This document shows positions 47,831 through 59,430 of a stretch of DNA of 64,000 nt, piece by piece (positions within the stretch are counted from its first letter, which is position 1; every line of letters begins with the position of its first letter). A program made the position numbers and the translations under genes. The DNA comes from Cavia porcellus. Its lineage: Eukaryota; Chordata; Mammalia; Rodentia; Caviidae. The stretch lies in contig NW_026947486.1 of assembly GCF_034190915.1 (NCBI RefSeq), positions 16,890,001 through 16,954,000 of the forward strand, read 5' to 3'. Under the pieces are notes generated by a model that made no database searches, was not told where the DNA came from, and was given only the letters and a program-made list of their open reading frames with translations.

Positions 47831-50800
47831 TTACACTAGGGAAACTATAAGGTATTTATACATGCCAGTTTCATTTATTTCACTTATGAGTACAGTCTAA
47901 AGTTGCATCAATTTATTTATAAATATCACAATGTGATCATTCTTTATATCTGAATAGCACTCTATTGAATAAAAATAGCACAACTTTTATCTATTCCTTA
48001 GTTGATGGACACTTAGGTTTTTTCCAAGATCTGGCTATTACAAATTGTACTGCTTATAAACATTGGGTGCACATGTATCACTGTGGTATGATGCTTTCAG
48101 TTCTTCTGGGAATATGCCTAGAATTAGAATAGCTGGATCAAATGGGATTTCAAATCTCAGGTTTTTCAGGAATCACCAGACTGACCTCCACAATGGCTGC
48201 ACCATTCTACACTCCCACCAACAGCACAGGAGAGTTCCTTTTACCCCACAGCCTCTTCAGCATTTGTTGTTGGTAGTTTTCTTGATCCTGGCCATTCTTT
48301 CTGGAGTGAGATAGAATCTCAGTGTTGCTTTAATTGGCATTTCTCTAATGACTAATGATGATGAAAATTTCTGCGTGTATTTATTTGCAATTTGTATATC
48401 TTCATCTGAGAACTGTGTATTAATCTCAGAGGACCATTTTTGGATTGGGTCTTTGAATGTCGGGGGTCGGATTTTTTTCAATTCTTTATGTTTTAGACAG
48501 AAGTTATTTGTCTCAGAGACAATTCACTAAGATTTTTGCCTAGTCTGTGGGTTTTTTTTTACACTATGCTGGAGATTTCTTTTAACATGCAGAAACTTTT
48601 TAATAAGATGTGATCCCAGTTATTGATTTAGGGAAGTATTTCCCATACACTTTGATTCCTGTTCATGAATTCTCTATTCCTATGTCTTCAATATTTTTAC
48701 CTAAATTGTCTTCCAACAGATTTAATGTTTCTGTTTTAATATTCAGATCTTCGATCCACTTAGATTTTAATTTAGTACATGGAGATATGCATGGGTCTAG
48801 TTTTAGTTTTCAGCATATGGAAAGCCAGTTTTTCCCAGCACCGTTTATTAAGAGACTGTCATTTTTCTAGTGAACAGGTTTGGCTCCTTTATCAAAGATA
48901 AGGAGGCACAGTGTGTGCTTGTAGTTGTGGTTGTATCTTCTAAGTTATTCCATTGATCTTCAGATCTGTTTTTATTCCAGTACCATGTTGATTTTATTAC
49001 AGTAGCTTTGTAGCATAACTTCAAGTCAGGGATTGTGATACCTCCTGCCTTGCCTTTGCTGCTTAGAACTGTCTTTTATTCTAGGTCTCTTCTGGCTCCA
49101 GATGAATTTTAGGAGTGATTTCTCTAGATCTATGAGGTATGTTGATGGTATTTTGATTGGGATTGCATTCAATTTGTAAGTGTTTTTGGAGAATGGCCAT
49201 TTTCACAATATTTATTCTTCCTATCCATTAATAAGGGATGTCTTTCTGAGACTCTCTTCAATTTTGTTTTTCAGGGTATTATAATTTTCCCTGTATAGAT
49301 TTTTACTTCTTTTGAGAGATTAATTTCTATGTATTTCATTTTTTGGATGCTAGTGTGAAGGGTGTAGCTTCTGTGTCACTCTCAGTGATTTTGTTGTTAC
49401 TGTACAGGAATGCTATTGATTTTTGAATATTGACTTTGTATCCAGCTATATTACTGAACTGACTTATTATATCTAGGAGTCTTTCAATGGCATTTTGGGG
49501 GTCTTTGTGGAGTATCATGTCATCTGCAAAGAATGATTATTTAAGCTCCTATTTTCCTATCTTTACCCCTCTTATTTCTCTCTCTTATCTAATTGTTCTG
49601 GCTAGTATTTTCAGTGCTATGTTGAATAGCAATGATAAGGAACATCCATATCTTCTGCCTGACTTTAAAGTAAAGGCCTTCAGTTTTTGGACATTTAATA
49701 TGATGCTGGCTTTTGGTTTGCCATAGATGCCCTTTATCATATTGAGGTACAGACCATCTATTACAATTTTCTGTAAGGTTCTAATCATGAATGAGTGTTG
49801 TGCCTTATCAAATGCTTTTTTCTGCATCTATAGAAATGATCATATGACTCTCATTTTGGTTCTATTTATATGGTGGATTACATTTATTGATTTACTTATA
49901 TTGAACAATCCATGTATGCCTGGGATGAGTCCCAGTTGGTCATGGTGTATAATGTTCTTGACGATTTGCTGCATCCTGTTTGTCAATATTTTGTTGAGGA
50001 TTTTTGCATCTATGTTCATCAGGCAGATTGGCCTTTAGTTCTCTTTTTTAGTTGGATCTTTCTCAGATTTTGATGCTACAGTGAGATTTTCTTTCAAGAA
50101 AGACTTAGGAAGATATGCTTCCCTTTCAATTTCATTGAAGAGTTTGAGGAGTGTCGACATTAAGTCTTTTTTAAATTTCTTGCAGAATTCCACAGTGAAT
50201 CCATCTGGGCCTGGGATTTTCTTTATAGGTAAAGATTTAATTACATTTTTATTTAATTAATAGAAATTGGGTTATTCAACAGTTTTACATCTTCTTGACC
50301 CAGCTTTAGTATTTCATATGTTTCTAGGAATCTGTCTATTTCTTGTGTATTATCCAACCTATGAAAGTAGAGGTTTTTGAAATAGGTGTTGATGGTCTTC
50401 TGTATTTCCACAGATTGTGTAGTGATTTCAACTTTTTCATTCCTTATCGCATGAATTTGAGCTTTTTCTTTCCTTTTTTAAATAAAGTTGGCTAGGAGCT
50501 TATTGATTTTATTTATTATTTCAAAGAACCAACTCTTTGATCCATTGATATTTGGATTGTTTTCTTAGTCTCTATTGCATTAATTTCTGCTCTGATTTTT
50601 AGAATTTCCTCCCTTCTTTTGGCTTTCAGCTTGACTTGCTCTTCCTTTCCTAGATATCTGAGGTGTAGCATCAGGTTGTTTATTTGTGTTTATACTGTTT
50701 TCCTAATGTAGGAACTCAGTGCAGTAAATTTTCCTCTGAGAACTGCTTTCATTGCATCCCACAGATTTTGCCAAGTTGTATTTGTTTTTTCCTTTCCTTG

Positions 50801-51650
50801 TAAGTATTTAATTTTTTCATTAATTTCTCCTGTGACCCCCTTATTGTTCAAGTGTATTATTCAGTTTACATGTGTTTTGGGAGTTCTTGCAGTTTCTTTT
50901 CTCATTAATTTCTAGTTTCATGGCACTATGATATGACAACATGCATGGCATAATTTCAATCCTTTTGCATTTACTTAAATATGTTCTGTGGGCTAGGATA
51001 TGGTCTATTTTAAAGAATGTCCCATGTACTGCTGAGAAGAATGTAAATTCTGATGTTGTTGCATGGAACACTCTGTACGCAACTATTAAGTTTATTTCTT
51101 GACAGATGTGATTCAGTTCTGTTATTTCTTTGCTGATTATTTGTTGGGTTGATCTGTCCCTTGGTATCAATGGTGTGTGAAGTTCTTCTGTTATAATTGT
51201 GTTACTTCTTATTTGATTTTTCATTTCTGTTAATACTTGCATTGTATAGCTGGGTTCTCTTCAATTTGGTGCATAAATATTTAAAATTGTTATTTATTCT
51301 CCTTGAAATTTTCCCCTAACTTATATGTAGTGACCTTCTTTATCTCTTCGGATCATTTTTGTTTTGCAGTTCATATTGTCTGCAAACAGAATAGCCACCT
51401 CTGCTTTTTGGGGGGGAGTGGGGTTCTTGTTGCATGAAGTACTATTTTCCATCCTTTGGCTTTCAGTCTATGAATTTCCTTTTGGGTTAGAGAGGTTTCT
51501 TATAGACAGGATATGGTTGGATGTTTTTTCTTTATCCGTTCTGCCAGTCTGTTTAATTTTGGTGAATTGAGACCATTTGCATTAATGGTTGTAACTGTTA
51601 TATATTGGTTTATTGGTGACATGTTATCTTTCTACTATTGCATCTTTGTT
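47831..51650 (-). pseudogene. L1 J ORF2 remnant
   Basis: Endonuclease fragment at 50841-51242 (133 codons): TEELHTPLIPRDRS, ATTSEFTFFSAVHGTFFKIDHIL and the LSYHSAMKLE region, where the usual SDHS motif reads SYHS, so the aspartate is lost. RT fragments are at 49585-49827 and 49336-49518; the palm motif near 49520 no longer reads FADD. The C-terminal part is at 48257-48481. It stops at 47831. Many frameshifts are present. Confidence 0.82.
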
Positions 51651-51689
51651 TCTACTCTGTTCAATTGTCTCTGTTGTTTAGTCATTTTT

Positions 51690-52683
51690 TTCTATATGTA
51701 TCTAGACTGTTTTTCAGTATTTTGGGCGGGGTTGGTTTGTTAGATCATGAAGTTCTTCAGCTGTCTTTGTCATACAACTATCTTATTTCTCCATCCATTT
51801 TGAAGGACAGTTTTTCAGGGTACATCATTCTAGATTGGAAGTTGTTTTCCTTTAGGATCTGAAATACTTTACACCATGCTCTTCTTGAATTAATTGTTTG
51901 TGCTGAGAAATCTGCTGTGATTCTGATAGCTTTCTGTTTATAGGTGATCTGCCTGTTCCCTCTATCAGCTTTTAATTTTCTATTCATATGTTGGAATTTG
52001 GGATGGTAATTATTATATGTCTGGGGTAGTTTTATTTTTCTTATGGTTATTTGAAGTTCTATATGCCTCACTGATCCAAAGGTCAGTTTCCATTCTCATG
52101 TTTGGGAAGTTTTCAGCTATTCCTTCTGTGAGTAGCCTTTTGATATCATTTGTGTTGTCCCTTCTTTTTCACTTATTCTTATCGATCTTATGTTGTTTTT
52201 CTTTGCATCATCTTGCAGCTGTTGAATTGTTATTTCCTGATTCCTTGTTATTTTTAAAAGGTCTTTCCTTTCCGATTCACTAACCTTCTTGTCTTCGAGG
52301 TTTGAAATTCCGTCTTTACTTTGTTGAGTCAGTTTTGACAACTTTCAATGGAATTTTTGATTTCCTGTATATCTCTTTGAATCTGCTTCATGTATTCCAT
52401 TTGTTTCTTATATTGTTCATCCAGGGATTCTATCTTTTTGTGTTTTTCCTCTAATGTTTAATAGTGTCTTCTTTAGATGTGTTCAGCATTTCTTTCATTA
52501 CTTTTATCATTTCTACTTTTATCTAGGAGATTGTTTCTGACTTGAATTCCTTTCAATCTTCCTGGAGTTGCTTCTTTATTTCAGTTGCTATTTTTCAGGT
52601 ATTTCAGGTATATGTTGTATATTTTCTTCTATGTACATGGCTTCTAGGCTTTCTTGGGATGGGCTGGAAGTCTGAGATTACAT
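51690..52683 (-). pseudogene. L1 J ORF1 remnant
   Basis: By comparison with B, C and I the start is ATG at 52683-52681, followed at once by TAA where the others have CAA (second codon Gln changed to stop). The coiled-coil and RRM-like regions follow at 52117-52341 and the C-terminal domain at 51778-52071. It has no open frame above 100 codons. The end is approximate. Confidence 0.75.
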
Positions 52684-53292
52684 TTTGGTCTTTCATCTTG
52701 TCATTTTCCTATATTTCTGTGTTTCAAGTGATGTTCCAAAGCTTGTCCTCGGTGTGTTGGAAATTGCCTCCTATGTCCTTGGTTCCTGGGACTACATGGA
52801 GGTTGCTGAATATGGTCCAGTCAGGCCCACAGGTCCTCCCATATCACCTCCAGTTTTCCAGGAAGCTGGGCGTGCTCCCTACCTTCTGTGAGTGATGGTC
52901 CAATGCTCTCCCTGGGCAAACACTGATGTACTCAAAAATCACTTCACATACCCTCAGCTCCCCTGATTGAGGAAGGTCACTGGGCATGTTCTAGTCGGGC
53001 TCCTAAAACCTCCAAGCCTAGTGTAGTGTGGCTGGAAGCTGCACAGGCATTTAACTGCTGCGACAGAGGATCTTAAACTCTCCCCGCAGCCATGCTGGTG
53101 TCCTGGAACTCACCTCAGGCAGCCCCAGTTCCCTGGATTAAGATCCGAGCCCAGTATAGTATGGCTGGAAGTTGGGTGGGCACTTCGTGGCTGGAAATGA
53201 TGATCTTAAACTCTCTTGGGGCCTGCACTGGGGTGCTGGAACTCACCTCCGGCAGCCCCATTTCTCTGGATTAAAAGAAGATCACACGCATT
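52684..53292 (-). repeat. 5'UTR monomers of L1 J (about 133-175 bp)
   Basis: GATCTTAAACTCTC is present at 53069 and 53202 (133 bp apart), with a diverged unit starting near 52894 (about 175 bp earlier). Each unit ends with a GGAACTCACCTC..GGCAGCCCC..TGGATTAA block. The first unit next to ORF1 has GGTCCAGTCAGGCCC as in B. It is GC-rich and is the probable former promoter. Confidence 0.7.
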
Positions 53293-53303
53293 ATCTCATT
53301 TCT

Positions 53304-53560
53304 ATGTGGAATATTTTTTTTAAAATACCAAAGACAGAGAGTGAAATGGCGGTTCTGGAGAGCAATGGGTGGGGGTGAATAAGAAATAAGGAAATACAAG
53401 TTAAAAGATACAAAGTAAGAGGTATGTAGGATGAACAAATCTAGAAATCTGATTTATAAAATGAAGTCTATGATTTAAATCACATTGTATCAAGATTTTT
53501 TGCTAAATGAGTAAACTTTAGGTACTCATGTCACAGAAAAGTAATTCACTATAGTAACCA
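53304..53560 (+). mobile_element. ancient L1M element K, right part (3'UTR)
   Basis: It follows directly from the ATGTGGAATATT junction. AGACAGAGAGTGAAATGGCGG, a G-rich stretch, AATAAGAAATAAGG and CATGTCACAGAAAAG appear in the order of an old L1M 3'UTR. The right limit is uncertain. Confidence 0.55.
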
Positions 53561-53689
53561 TTTGAATGCTTTTAAATGCCCCGTACTATCACATTGCACA
53601 ATTAAAGTGTGTGCAGTAAAATTTGCTGAAGTATAAGGAACTAAGCTAAAAAAAATCCAAACCCCCAATGAGAGAGTAGTCTCCATATT

Positions 53690-54365
53690 TTGAAAATGGT
53701 TAAAATTAGGAAGACTGTATATAATAAGTGTTAATGAAGTTATGGAAAAACTGGAATTCTTGTACAGTGGTAGTAGAGATATAAAATGGTATAACCACTT
53801 TGGAAAACAGTTTGGTGGTTTTATAAATTGTTAAATATATACCTTTCCTATAACTTAGCCATTCCACTCCCAATATTTACCTAAAGGAAATGAAATCATA
53901 TGTCAGTACAAAGGCTTATATATGAATGTTCATAGCAGCTTTATGTATAATAGTCAAAAAGTAGAAATAACACAAGTGTCCAAGAGCAGGTGAAGGAATA
54001 AAAATATTCAATAAAAATAAATTAACTAACATATGTAGTGATTTTGATGAATCCCAAAACAATTTTACTGAGAGAAAGAAGCCACATGAAAAATACAAAA
54101 TATATAATTCCATTTACATAAATATCTAGAAAATGCAAAGTAACCTACAGTGAAAGAAAACAGATCAATAACAGCCTTAAGAAAGCCCAGGGAAGGAGGC
54201 AAGTGGAGCTACAATGGGGTTTGGGGTACTTTGTGTGAATGATAGATATATTTATTGTCTTGACTGAGGTGATAATATTATTGCATATACATATGTCAAA
54301 TTTACCAAATTGTACCTTTTAAATGTATACAGTTTATTGTATGTCAAGCATTCATCAAAAAGATT
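53690..54365 (+). mobile_element. old L1M fragment, ORF2 end and 3'UTR
   Basis: A classic decayed L1M end: GGAAAACAGTTTGGTGGTT, AACTTAGCCATTCCACTCCC and GTTCATAGCAGCTTTATG (the ORF2 C-terminal region), then a GACTGAGGTGATAAT..CATATGTCAAATTTACCAAATTG 3'UTR. It has no open frame. Confidence 0.75.
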
Positions 54366-54374
54366 TCGTGAAAA

Positions 54375-54705
54375 TACTAAATGTTTACTTACTATGCAGC
54401 TCTAAAATTCCACACCTGTGTCTACCTATGAGAAATGTAAATGTGTGCATATAAAAGCTTATAAACAAATGCTTATGACAGTATTATCTAGGAGTAACAA
54501 CACTTTGGAGTAATCAAAATGTTTATCACCTTGTAAAAGAATAAACAAAATGTGATATATCCACAAAATGAAATTATACTCAACAATATAAAGGAAAAAA
54601 CTATTGACACATGCTGCCAGGTAAATAAACCCCAAATACAGTATGTCGAGTGAAATAAACCAGGTTCAAAATGGTGCATATCACATTGTTCCATTTATAG
54701 AATAA
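54375..54705 (+). mobile_element. second old L1M fragment, ORF2 end
   Basis: A second copy of the same ORF2 C-terminal landmarks (CTCTAAAATTCCACACCTG, GTATTATCTAGGAGTAAC, GTCGAGTGAAATAAACCAG) directly after the first. It is either a separate insertion or a duplicated tail. Confidence 0.6.
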
Positions 54706-54713
54706 TCTTATTT

Positions 54714-55134
54714 TTTCCAATGCTGGGACATAATATCTAACACTCACAAGTTAAGGGAGCAAAGGTTTATTTAGTGCACACTTTGTAGGAATTTCATTTC
54801 GTGTTTTGCTGGCTCCAAGGCAAGGTGGAATACAGAAGATCATCAGAGTGGAGAAATAGTTTATGGCAGATAGAGGGAAACAAGAAGCTAAGCAGTAGCA
54901 GCAGCAGAGGCAGCACACCTGCCTCTTTTTGCCCCTTTACATTGCACTCAAGCTACAAGCCTATTGATTGGTGCTACTCAAACTCAGATTGAGACTCACA
55001 TTGCTGACACCCTTAATGCTAGCATCATGTCCTTAATTCACTTTCACAAACTCTAAATCTAGCCACCTCTGAAAAGTCTTATCTATGACCCATGAGGCTT
55101 TGGGGAGACATCTAGACACAGGTCAGAACATTAA
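54714..55134 (-). mobile_element. MaLR-type LTR (ORR1-like), antisense
   Basis: It reads antisense with the landmarks of rodent MaLR LTRs: TGCTGGGACATAATATCTAAC, GGAGCAAAGGTTTATTTAG, a GGCAGCACACCTGCC region, and CATGAGGCTTTGGGGAGACA near the far end. No internal sequence or second LTR is seen, so it is a solo LTR or fragment. The limits are approximate. Confidence 0.65.
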
Positions 55135-55211
55135 TGTTCCTAGAAAAGACATGGCCATACAGGCAGAAAGTGGTTCCTTGAAGTTTGTAGTGAGAATTAC
55201 AATTGACTTTC

Positions 55212-55398
55212 TTTCAGTACTGAGGATTTAATGAACTCAAGGTTATTGCATTAAACTACATTCTCCACCTATTTTATTTTATTTTTGAGACAGGGTCTCA
55301 CTAAATCGTTAAGTTGTCAAGGTTGAGCTTGAACTTCGAACTCTTCTGCTCAGCCTGTCAGAGTGCTGGAATTGCAAGTGTTGGCCACTATAGCCAGT
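55212..55398 (-). mobile_element. B1-ID dimeric SINE, antisense
   Basis: An antisense ID-like half (CAGTACTGAGGATTTAATGAACTC..) is followed by a TTTTATTTTATTTTTGAGAC linker and a B1 half (CAGGGTCTCACTAAATC.., GTGCTGGAATTGCAAGTG). It has the same composite order as the SINE at 33084-33296. Degraded, no clear target duplication. Confidence 0.75.
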
Positions 55399-56059
55399 GA
55401 GAACTGACTTCTAATAGACAGCAGGGAAAGTTTGGGGGTTGACAGATATTTCTGTTTCTATTTCTTCATCCTTTTCCTCCTGTCTTCTTGACCTGTTTCT
55501 CAAAGCTTGGATTATTTTCTTTGTCCTCCAGCCTTGCTTCTAATCTCCTTCTCTTATTCTTTGTTTTTTCCTCTAATTCCTGTAAAGTTCTCTTACAATT
55601 ATTCTATTGAGAGAATATTTAGTATATATAATTTTATTATTTGTTATATAACTATAAATCTTATACTTATGATTAAAGGTGTCAACTTAACAATTACTAC
55701 AGTTTGTCATTTTCAAGACTGTGCTTCATGCTATTACTATTACTGATCGTACTACTTTAGCCAAGGTGACATAGGTTTTGTGATCAATTGTTTTTCCTTG
55801 TATGCCAAGGCCAAGATTGACTGGAAGTCACAAAATATGCTATAGTCCAGTACCAATGAACTGAGTGCTAGACCAATTGGGAAGCAACTTCTCATTCCTA
55901 ATTAATTGAAGGGGCAGAATCTTGGGACAGACTCAAAACCCAAAATCAAGCTACACCTAGAACATATCTATGAAAAGTAATAATTTCCTAAATAGTTCTT
56001 GGCATTACTAATAAAGTTAGCTACCATAAGCAATATACAAGCATCCATGCAGAATACAG
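55399..56059. other. unassigned sequence
   Basis: About 660 bp of AT-rich sequence with pyrimidine-rich parts at 55440-55600. No gene, SINE or LTR is recognised. The right part may belong to the decayed 5'UTR of L1 L. Confidence 0.4.
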
Positions 56060-56706
56060 ATTTTTAAAAATATAAAATGTGAAAACATAGAAGCAAAATG
56101 CAACTCCAGACTTCCAGCTCATTGAAGGCAAGTTCAGAGGGCATTAAAGTGGAAGAAATTGAGAACTGCCTAGATGAACTGTCTGAAATGGTAGCAGCAG
56201 AAATAATGAAGCAGATGAATGAAGCTCTAAGAAAAAAACAAATCAGAAATAGTTTCACAGATAATTAAAGAGATGATGACCTAGTGAAGGATATAGTTAG
56301 TGAATCTAGAGTAAAAAAAATATAAAATAGAATCTTAGGAAAGTGATGGAAACAATGAATGCCAAACATAGGTAAGAACTGGATTCCATGTAGAAGATTC
56401 AAACAGTTATCCAGGATATTAAAAATTATATCATTGCAGCAGAATCAACCAATGAGAGAAAAGAATATCAGACCTAGAAGGTTTGAAGTTAGTGATCATC
56501 AAATGAAATACTTAAAAATGGCAAGGGACCATGAAAAACAAAAATACTTAAAAATGGCAAGGGACCAATCCAGCAGTTGCTAAATGATGCAAAGAAGAAT
56601 AACATAAGATTGATCAGAATAAATGAAAAATCAGAAGATAGCACAAAGGACATAAAAAACCTGTTCATGGAAGTATTGGAAAAAATTTTCCAAGCATGGG
56701 GAAATA

Positions 56707-56850
56707 TTTTTTGAGACAATATCTCACTATGTAGATTAGGCTATACTTGAAATTTGCTATGTAACCCAGGCTGGCCTTGAACTCATGGTGATCCCCCTGC
56801 CTCAGCCTGTTAAGTGCTGGAATTACAGACATGGACCACCTTTCCTGGTT
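56707..56850 (-). mobile_element. B1 SINE, antisense
   Basis: A 7SL-derived SINE of about 140 bp, reading antisense as GAGACAATATCTCACTATG..., GGCTGGCCTTGAACTCATGG and TGCTGGAATTACAGACATG. It contains the 29-30 bp internal quasi-duplication typical of B1. A short T run marks its tail at 56707-56712. A rough target duplication, GGGAAATAT and GGGAAAAAA, flanks it. This element is a strong sign of a rodent genome. Confidence 0.88.
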
Positions 56851-56990
56851 GGGAAAAAATTTAACATACAAACAAGTGAACTATACACAATTTCAAGCAG
56901 CCATGATCAGAAAAAATCTACACCAAAGGATGTAAGATTCAAGACTCCAGAAATGAAATAAAAGAGCAGAATACTAAAAGCTGTTAGAGA

Positions 56991-58232
56991 CATAAAGAAT
57001 TTTAAAAACTGAGACTTCCAAAATTCAAGGATCCAGTCCAAAAATGGGCATCTCAGATGAATACACAATTCTCAGATGAAGAAATACAAATGGCAAATAA
57101 ATACGTGAAAAAATGTCCATCATCAATACTCATTAGAGAAATGCAAATTAAAACCACACTGAGATTCTATCTCACTACTGAAAGAATGGCCAGGATCAAG
57201 AAAACTACCTACAACAAATGCTGGAGAGGCTGTGGAGAAAAGGAACTCTCCTGAACTGTTGGTGGGAGTGTAGACTGGTGCAACCATTGTGGAGGTATGT
57301 TTGGAGATTTCCCAGAAAGCTGGGATTGGAAGTCCCACTTATTGCAGCTATGCCATTTCTAGGTATATTCCCAGAAGAACTGAAGACTTCATACCACAGT
57401 GATATATGTGCACCCATTTTTATAGCAGGACAATTTGCAATAGCCAGAACTTGGAAACAACCTAAGTGTCTAGCAACTGAGGAATGCATTAAAAAGCTGT
57501 GGTATTATATACAATGGAGTATTACTCAGCTATAAAGAATGATCACATTGAGATATTTATAAATAAATGGATGCAGCTCGAGACCATACTCATAAGTGAA
57601 ATAAATCAAACTCACATGTATAAATACCAAATAGTTTCCATAGTGTAAGAAAACATAAGAATACATAAAAGTATGTGGTAATCATGATTCCCCATTATAT
57701 TGCTTTGATGCCTTATAATGTTTTAATTCATTAATTGGAATGATTTTATTCTGGGTTGTTGTGATTTTATTGTCTGTGATGATATGAACAGCTATCTTGA
57801 AGAAAACAAGACATTATAATAACTAGTGATGATTTAATGTAATCTTGTTTTGAAGTCCCACCAGGCTTTTGTTCTTCTGTCTCCATCAGTTTTATCATGT
57901 TGTATCTTATTGGATTTTATTATGTGTGATAATATAAAAAATATTTTATAGACAAGGAGAGAATATAGTACCTTTATTCATTTTCTGTTAGTTGGTTCTG
58001 AATACCCTGAAAGTATTAACTTTCATTCTCTTGAATGGTTTTACACTGTCTTTTTATGTTTGCTACTATAGTATATGAAGGTAAACTAAAATATTTCAAG
58101 GAAAAAAACACTATGGTAACTACTGTTATGTCGGATTGACTCATGGTGAAACACTATGTTGCTTAAATTGTTCTGTTCTGACCTGTTTTGTTATGTCCTC
58201 TTTTATCTTAGTATTTTTTAAATTAAAAATAT
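56991..58232 (+). mobile_element. LINE-1 element M, 5'-truncated tail in ORF1 of L
   Basis: 1.24 kb: the end of ORF2 (56991-57649) and a 3'UTR with subrepeats (57650-58232). The target duplication CTGTTAGAGA (56981-56990) and CTGTTACAGA (58233-58242) matches at 9 of 10. Joining the flanks restores the L1 ORF1 C-terminal domain sequence. The ORF2 end carries CWRGCGEK and, after a frameshift, [15 protein letters not shown], followed by FIAGQFAIARTWKQPKC. It ends TTTTTTAAATTAAAAAT. Confidence 0.87.
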
Positions 58233-58607
58233 CTGTTACAGAAAAGAAGCAATCGTGTTGAAAGGAAAGCCCTTCAGAATCATGGAAGACTTTTCATGAA
58301 AAAAACTTAAGTCAAGGAGAACTTGAAGTGAAGTATTTCAAGCCCTAAAAGAAAACAACCCCCAATCAAGATCAGTATACTCCTCAAAATTATCTTTCAA
58401 AATTGATAAAGAAATAAGACACTTCTGTGATAAAGTACATCTGAAGAAATGCAAAACTACCACACCAGCACTCTGAAAAGTTCTGAAGCATATTCTATAG
58501 AAAAACAATGAAGACAGCAATTCTATGTATCCCCATAGAATGAACTCACCATGTGAGGCAAGCAATTAAAGAGGGAAATGAAAGGGAATCAAAAACAGGA
58601 AAATAAT

Positions 58608-59430
58608 ATGACAAGGATAAATCAACACATATTAGTTATAACCATCAATATAAATGGTCTCAACTCAACAATCAAATGAAAAAGACTGATACAATGGATC
58701 AAGAAGCAAGACTTAACAATATGCTGCATACAAGAAACACATTTAACTCAAAAAGAAATTCATAGACTGAAAGTTAACGGGTGGAAAATAATATTCTATC
58801 TTACAGAAACTCAGGAAAAAGCAGGAACAGCTATACTATTTGCCAACAAAATGAATTCTAAACCAAGACTGATCAGAAAGGATAAAGAAGGTCATTGCAT
58901 GTGTGTTAAGGGAATAATCTAAGAGGAAGAGATAACAATCATATACCATAGGGAGTAGGGATACAGCTCAGTGCCACAATGCCTGCTTGCAAAGTGTGAG
59001 GTCATGCATTCAATTCCTGGTAGAAAAAAGTCTTATATGAGTGCACCTAAGTATGTAAAACAAACATTAATGGACATGAAAAAACAAATATGCACTAATA
59101 CAATTTCAGTGGTGAATTTCAATACCCTACTGTCACAAATATATCAGTCAGACAAAAAATTAAGAAGGAAACATCAGCACTAATCTAAATATTTGACTGA
59201 ATGGACTTGGAAGATATCTACAGAGTGTTCCATCTCACAACATCAGAGTACACATTCTTCTCAAAATAGCACATACTAGCTCACAGAACATGCTTAAGCA
59301 AAATGCAAAGGAATTCAAATTATTCCATGCATATTAGCTGATATTAGTGCAGTAAAATTGGAAATCCAAAGAAACATCAAAAACTGTATGAACATATGAA
59401 AATTAAATAATTCCCTCCAGAATAATACAT
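58608..59430 (+). pseudogene. L1 L ORF2 endonuclease fragment
   Basis: ATGACAAGGATAAATCAACA starts the ORF2 region; INGLN-like and QETHLTQKEIHRL-like stretches follow, then the ID SINE at 58951-59030, and then an endonuclease stretch near 59200-59430 (DLEDIYRVFHLTTSEYTFFS-like). It ends abruptly without an RT. It has many stops. Confidence 0.7.
58951..59030 (+). mobile_element. ID-type SINE (tRNA-derived)
   Basis: GGGAGTAGGGATACAGCTCA, then GTGCCACAATGCCTGCTTGC, then a GGTCATGCATTCAATTCCTG box-B-like stretch and a short A tail. The order and spacing match rodent ID SINEs with RNA polymerase III A and B boxes. It sits inside the endonuclease region of L1 L. The target duplication is not clear. 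Confidence 0.85.

Larger units (their letters stand above)
47253..53292 (-). mobile_element. LINE-1 element J, full length, nested in L1M K
   Basis: A 6.0-kb - strand L1: 3'UTR (47253-47830), ORF2, ORF1 and a monomeric 5'UTR (52684-53292). The target duplication matches at 10 of 11 bases, ATATCATTTCT (47242-47252) and ATCTCATTTCT (53293-53303). The flanks rejoin an L1M sequence of the form CATTTCTATGTGGAAT. It has the same 5'UTR type as B. No intact ORF is left. Confidence 0.87.
56098..58560 (+). pseudogene. L1 L ORF1 remnant, interrupted twice
   Basis: Starts ATGCAACTCCAGACTTCCAG, matching the MQSQTSS start of other copies with changes. RRM-like sequence lies at about 56580-56700, is cut by a B1, and resumes at 56851. 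The C-terminal domain is cut by L1 tail M at 56991 and resumes at 58243 (AAAGCCCTTCAGAATCATGG...AAACTTAAGTCAAGGAG). It has stops throughout. Confidence 0.72.
56060..59430 (+). mobile_element. LINE-1 element L, 5' half only, with three insertions
   Basis: A + strand L1 with the end of a 5'UTR, ORF1 (from 56098) and the endonuclease part of ORF2 (58608 to about 59430), where it stops. Inserted in it are a B1 (56707-56850), an L1 tail M (56991-58232) and an ID SINE (58951-59030). The RT and 3' end are absent, so it was probably cut by a deletion or rearrangement. It is diverged from the other copies. Confidence 0.75.

Noticed and set aside
56985..57000. A deletion joining L1 ORF1 to the ORF2 end
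   Set aside because: A target duplication and the resumption of ORF1 after 58242 show an L1 tail insertion.
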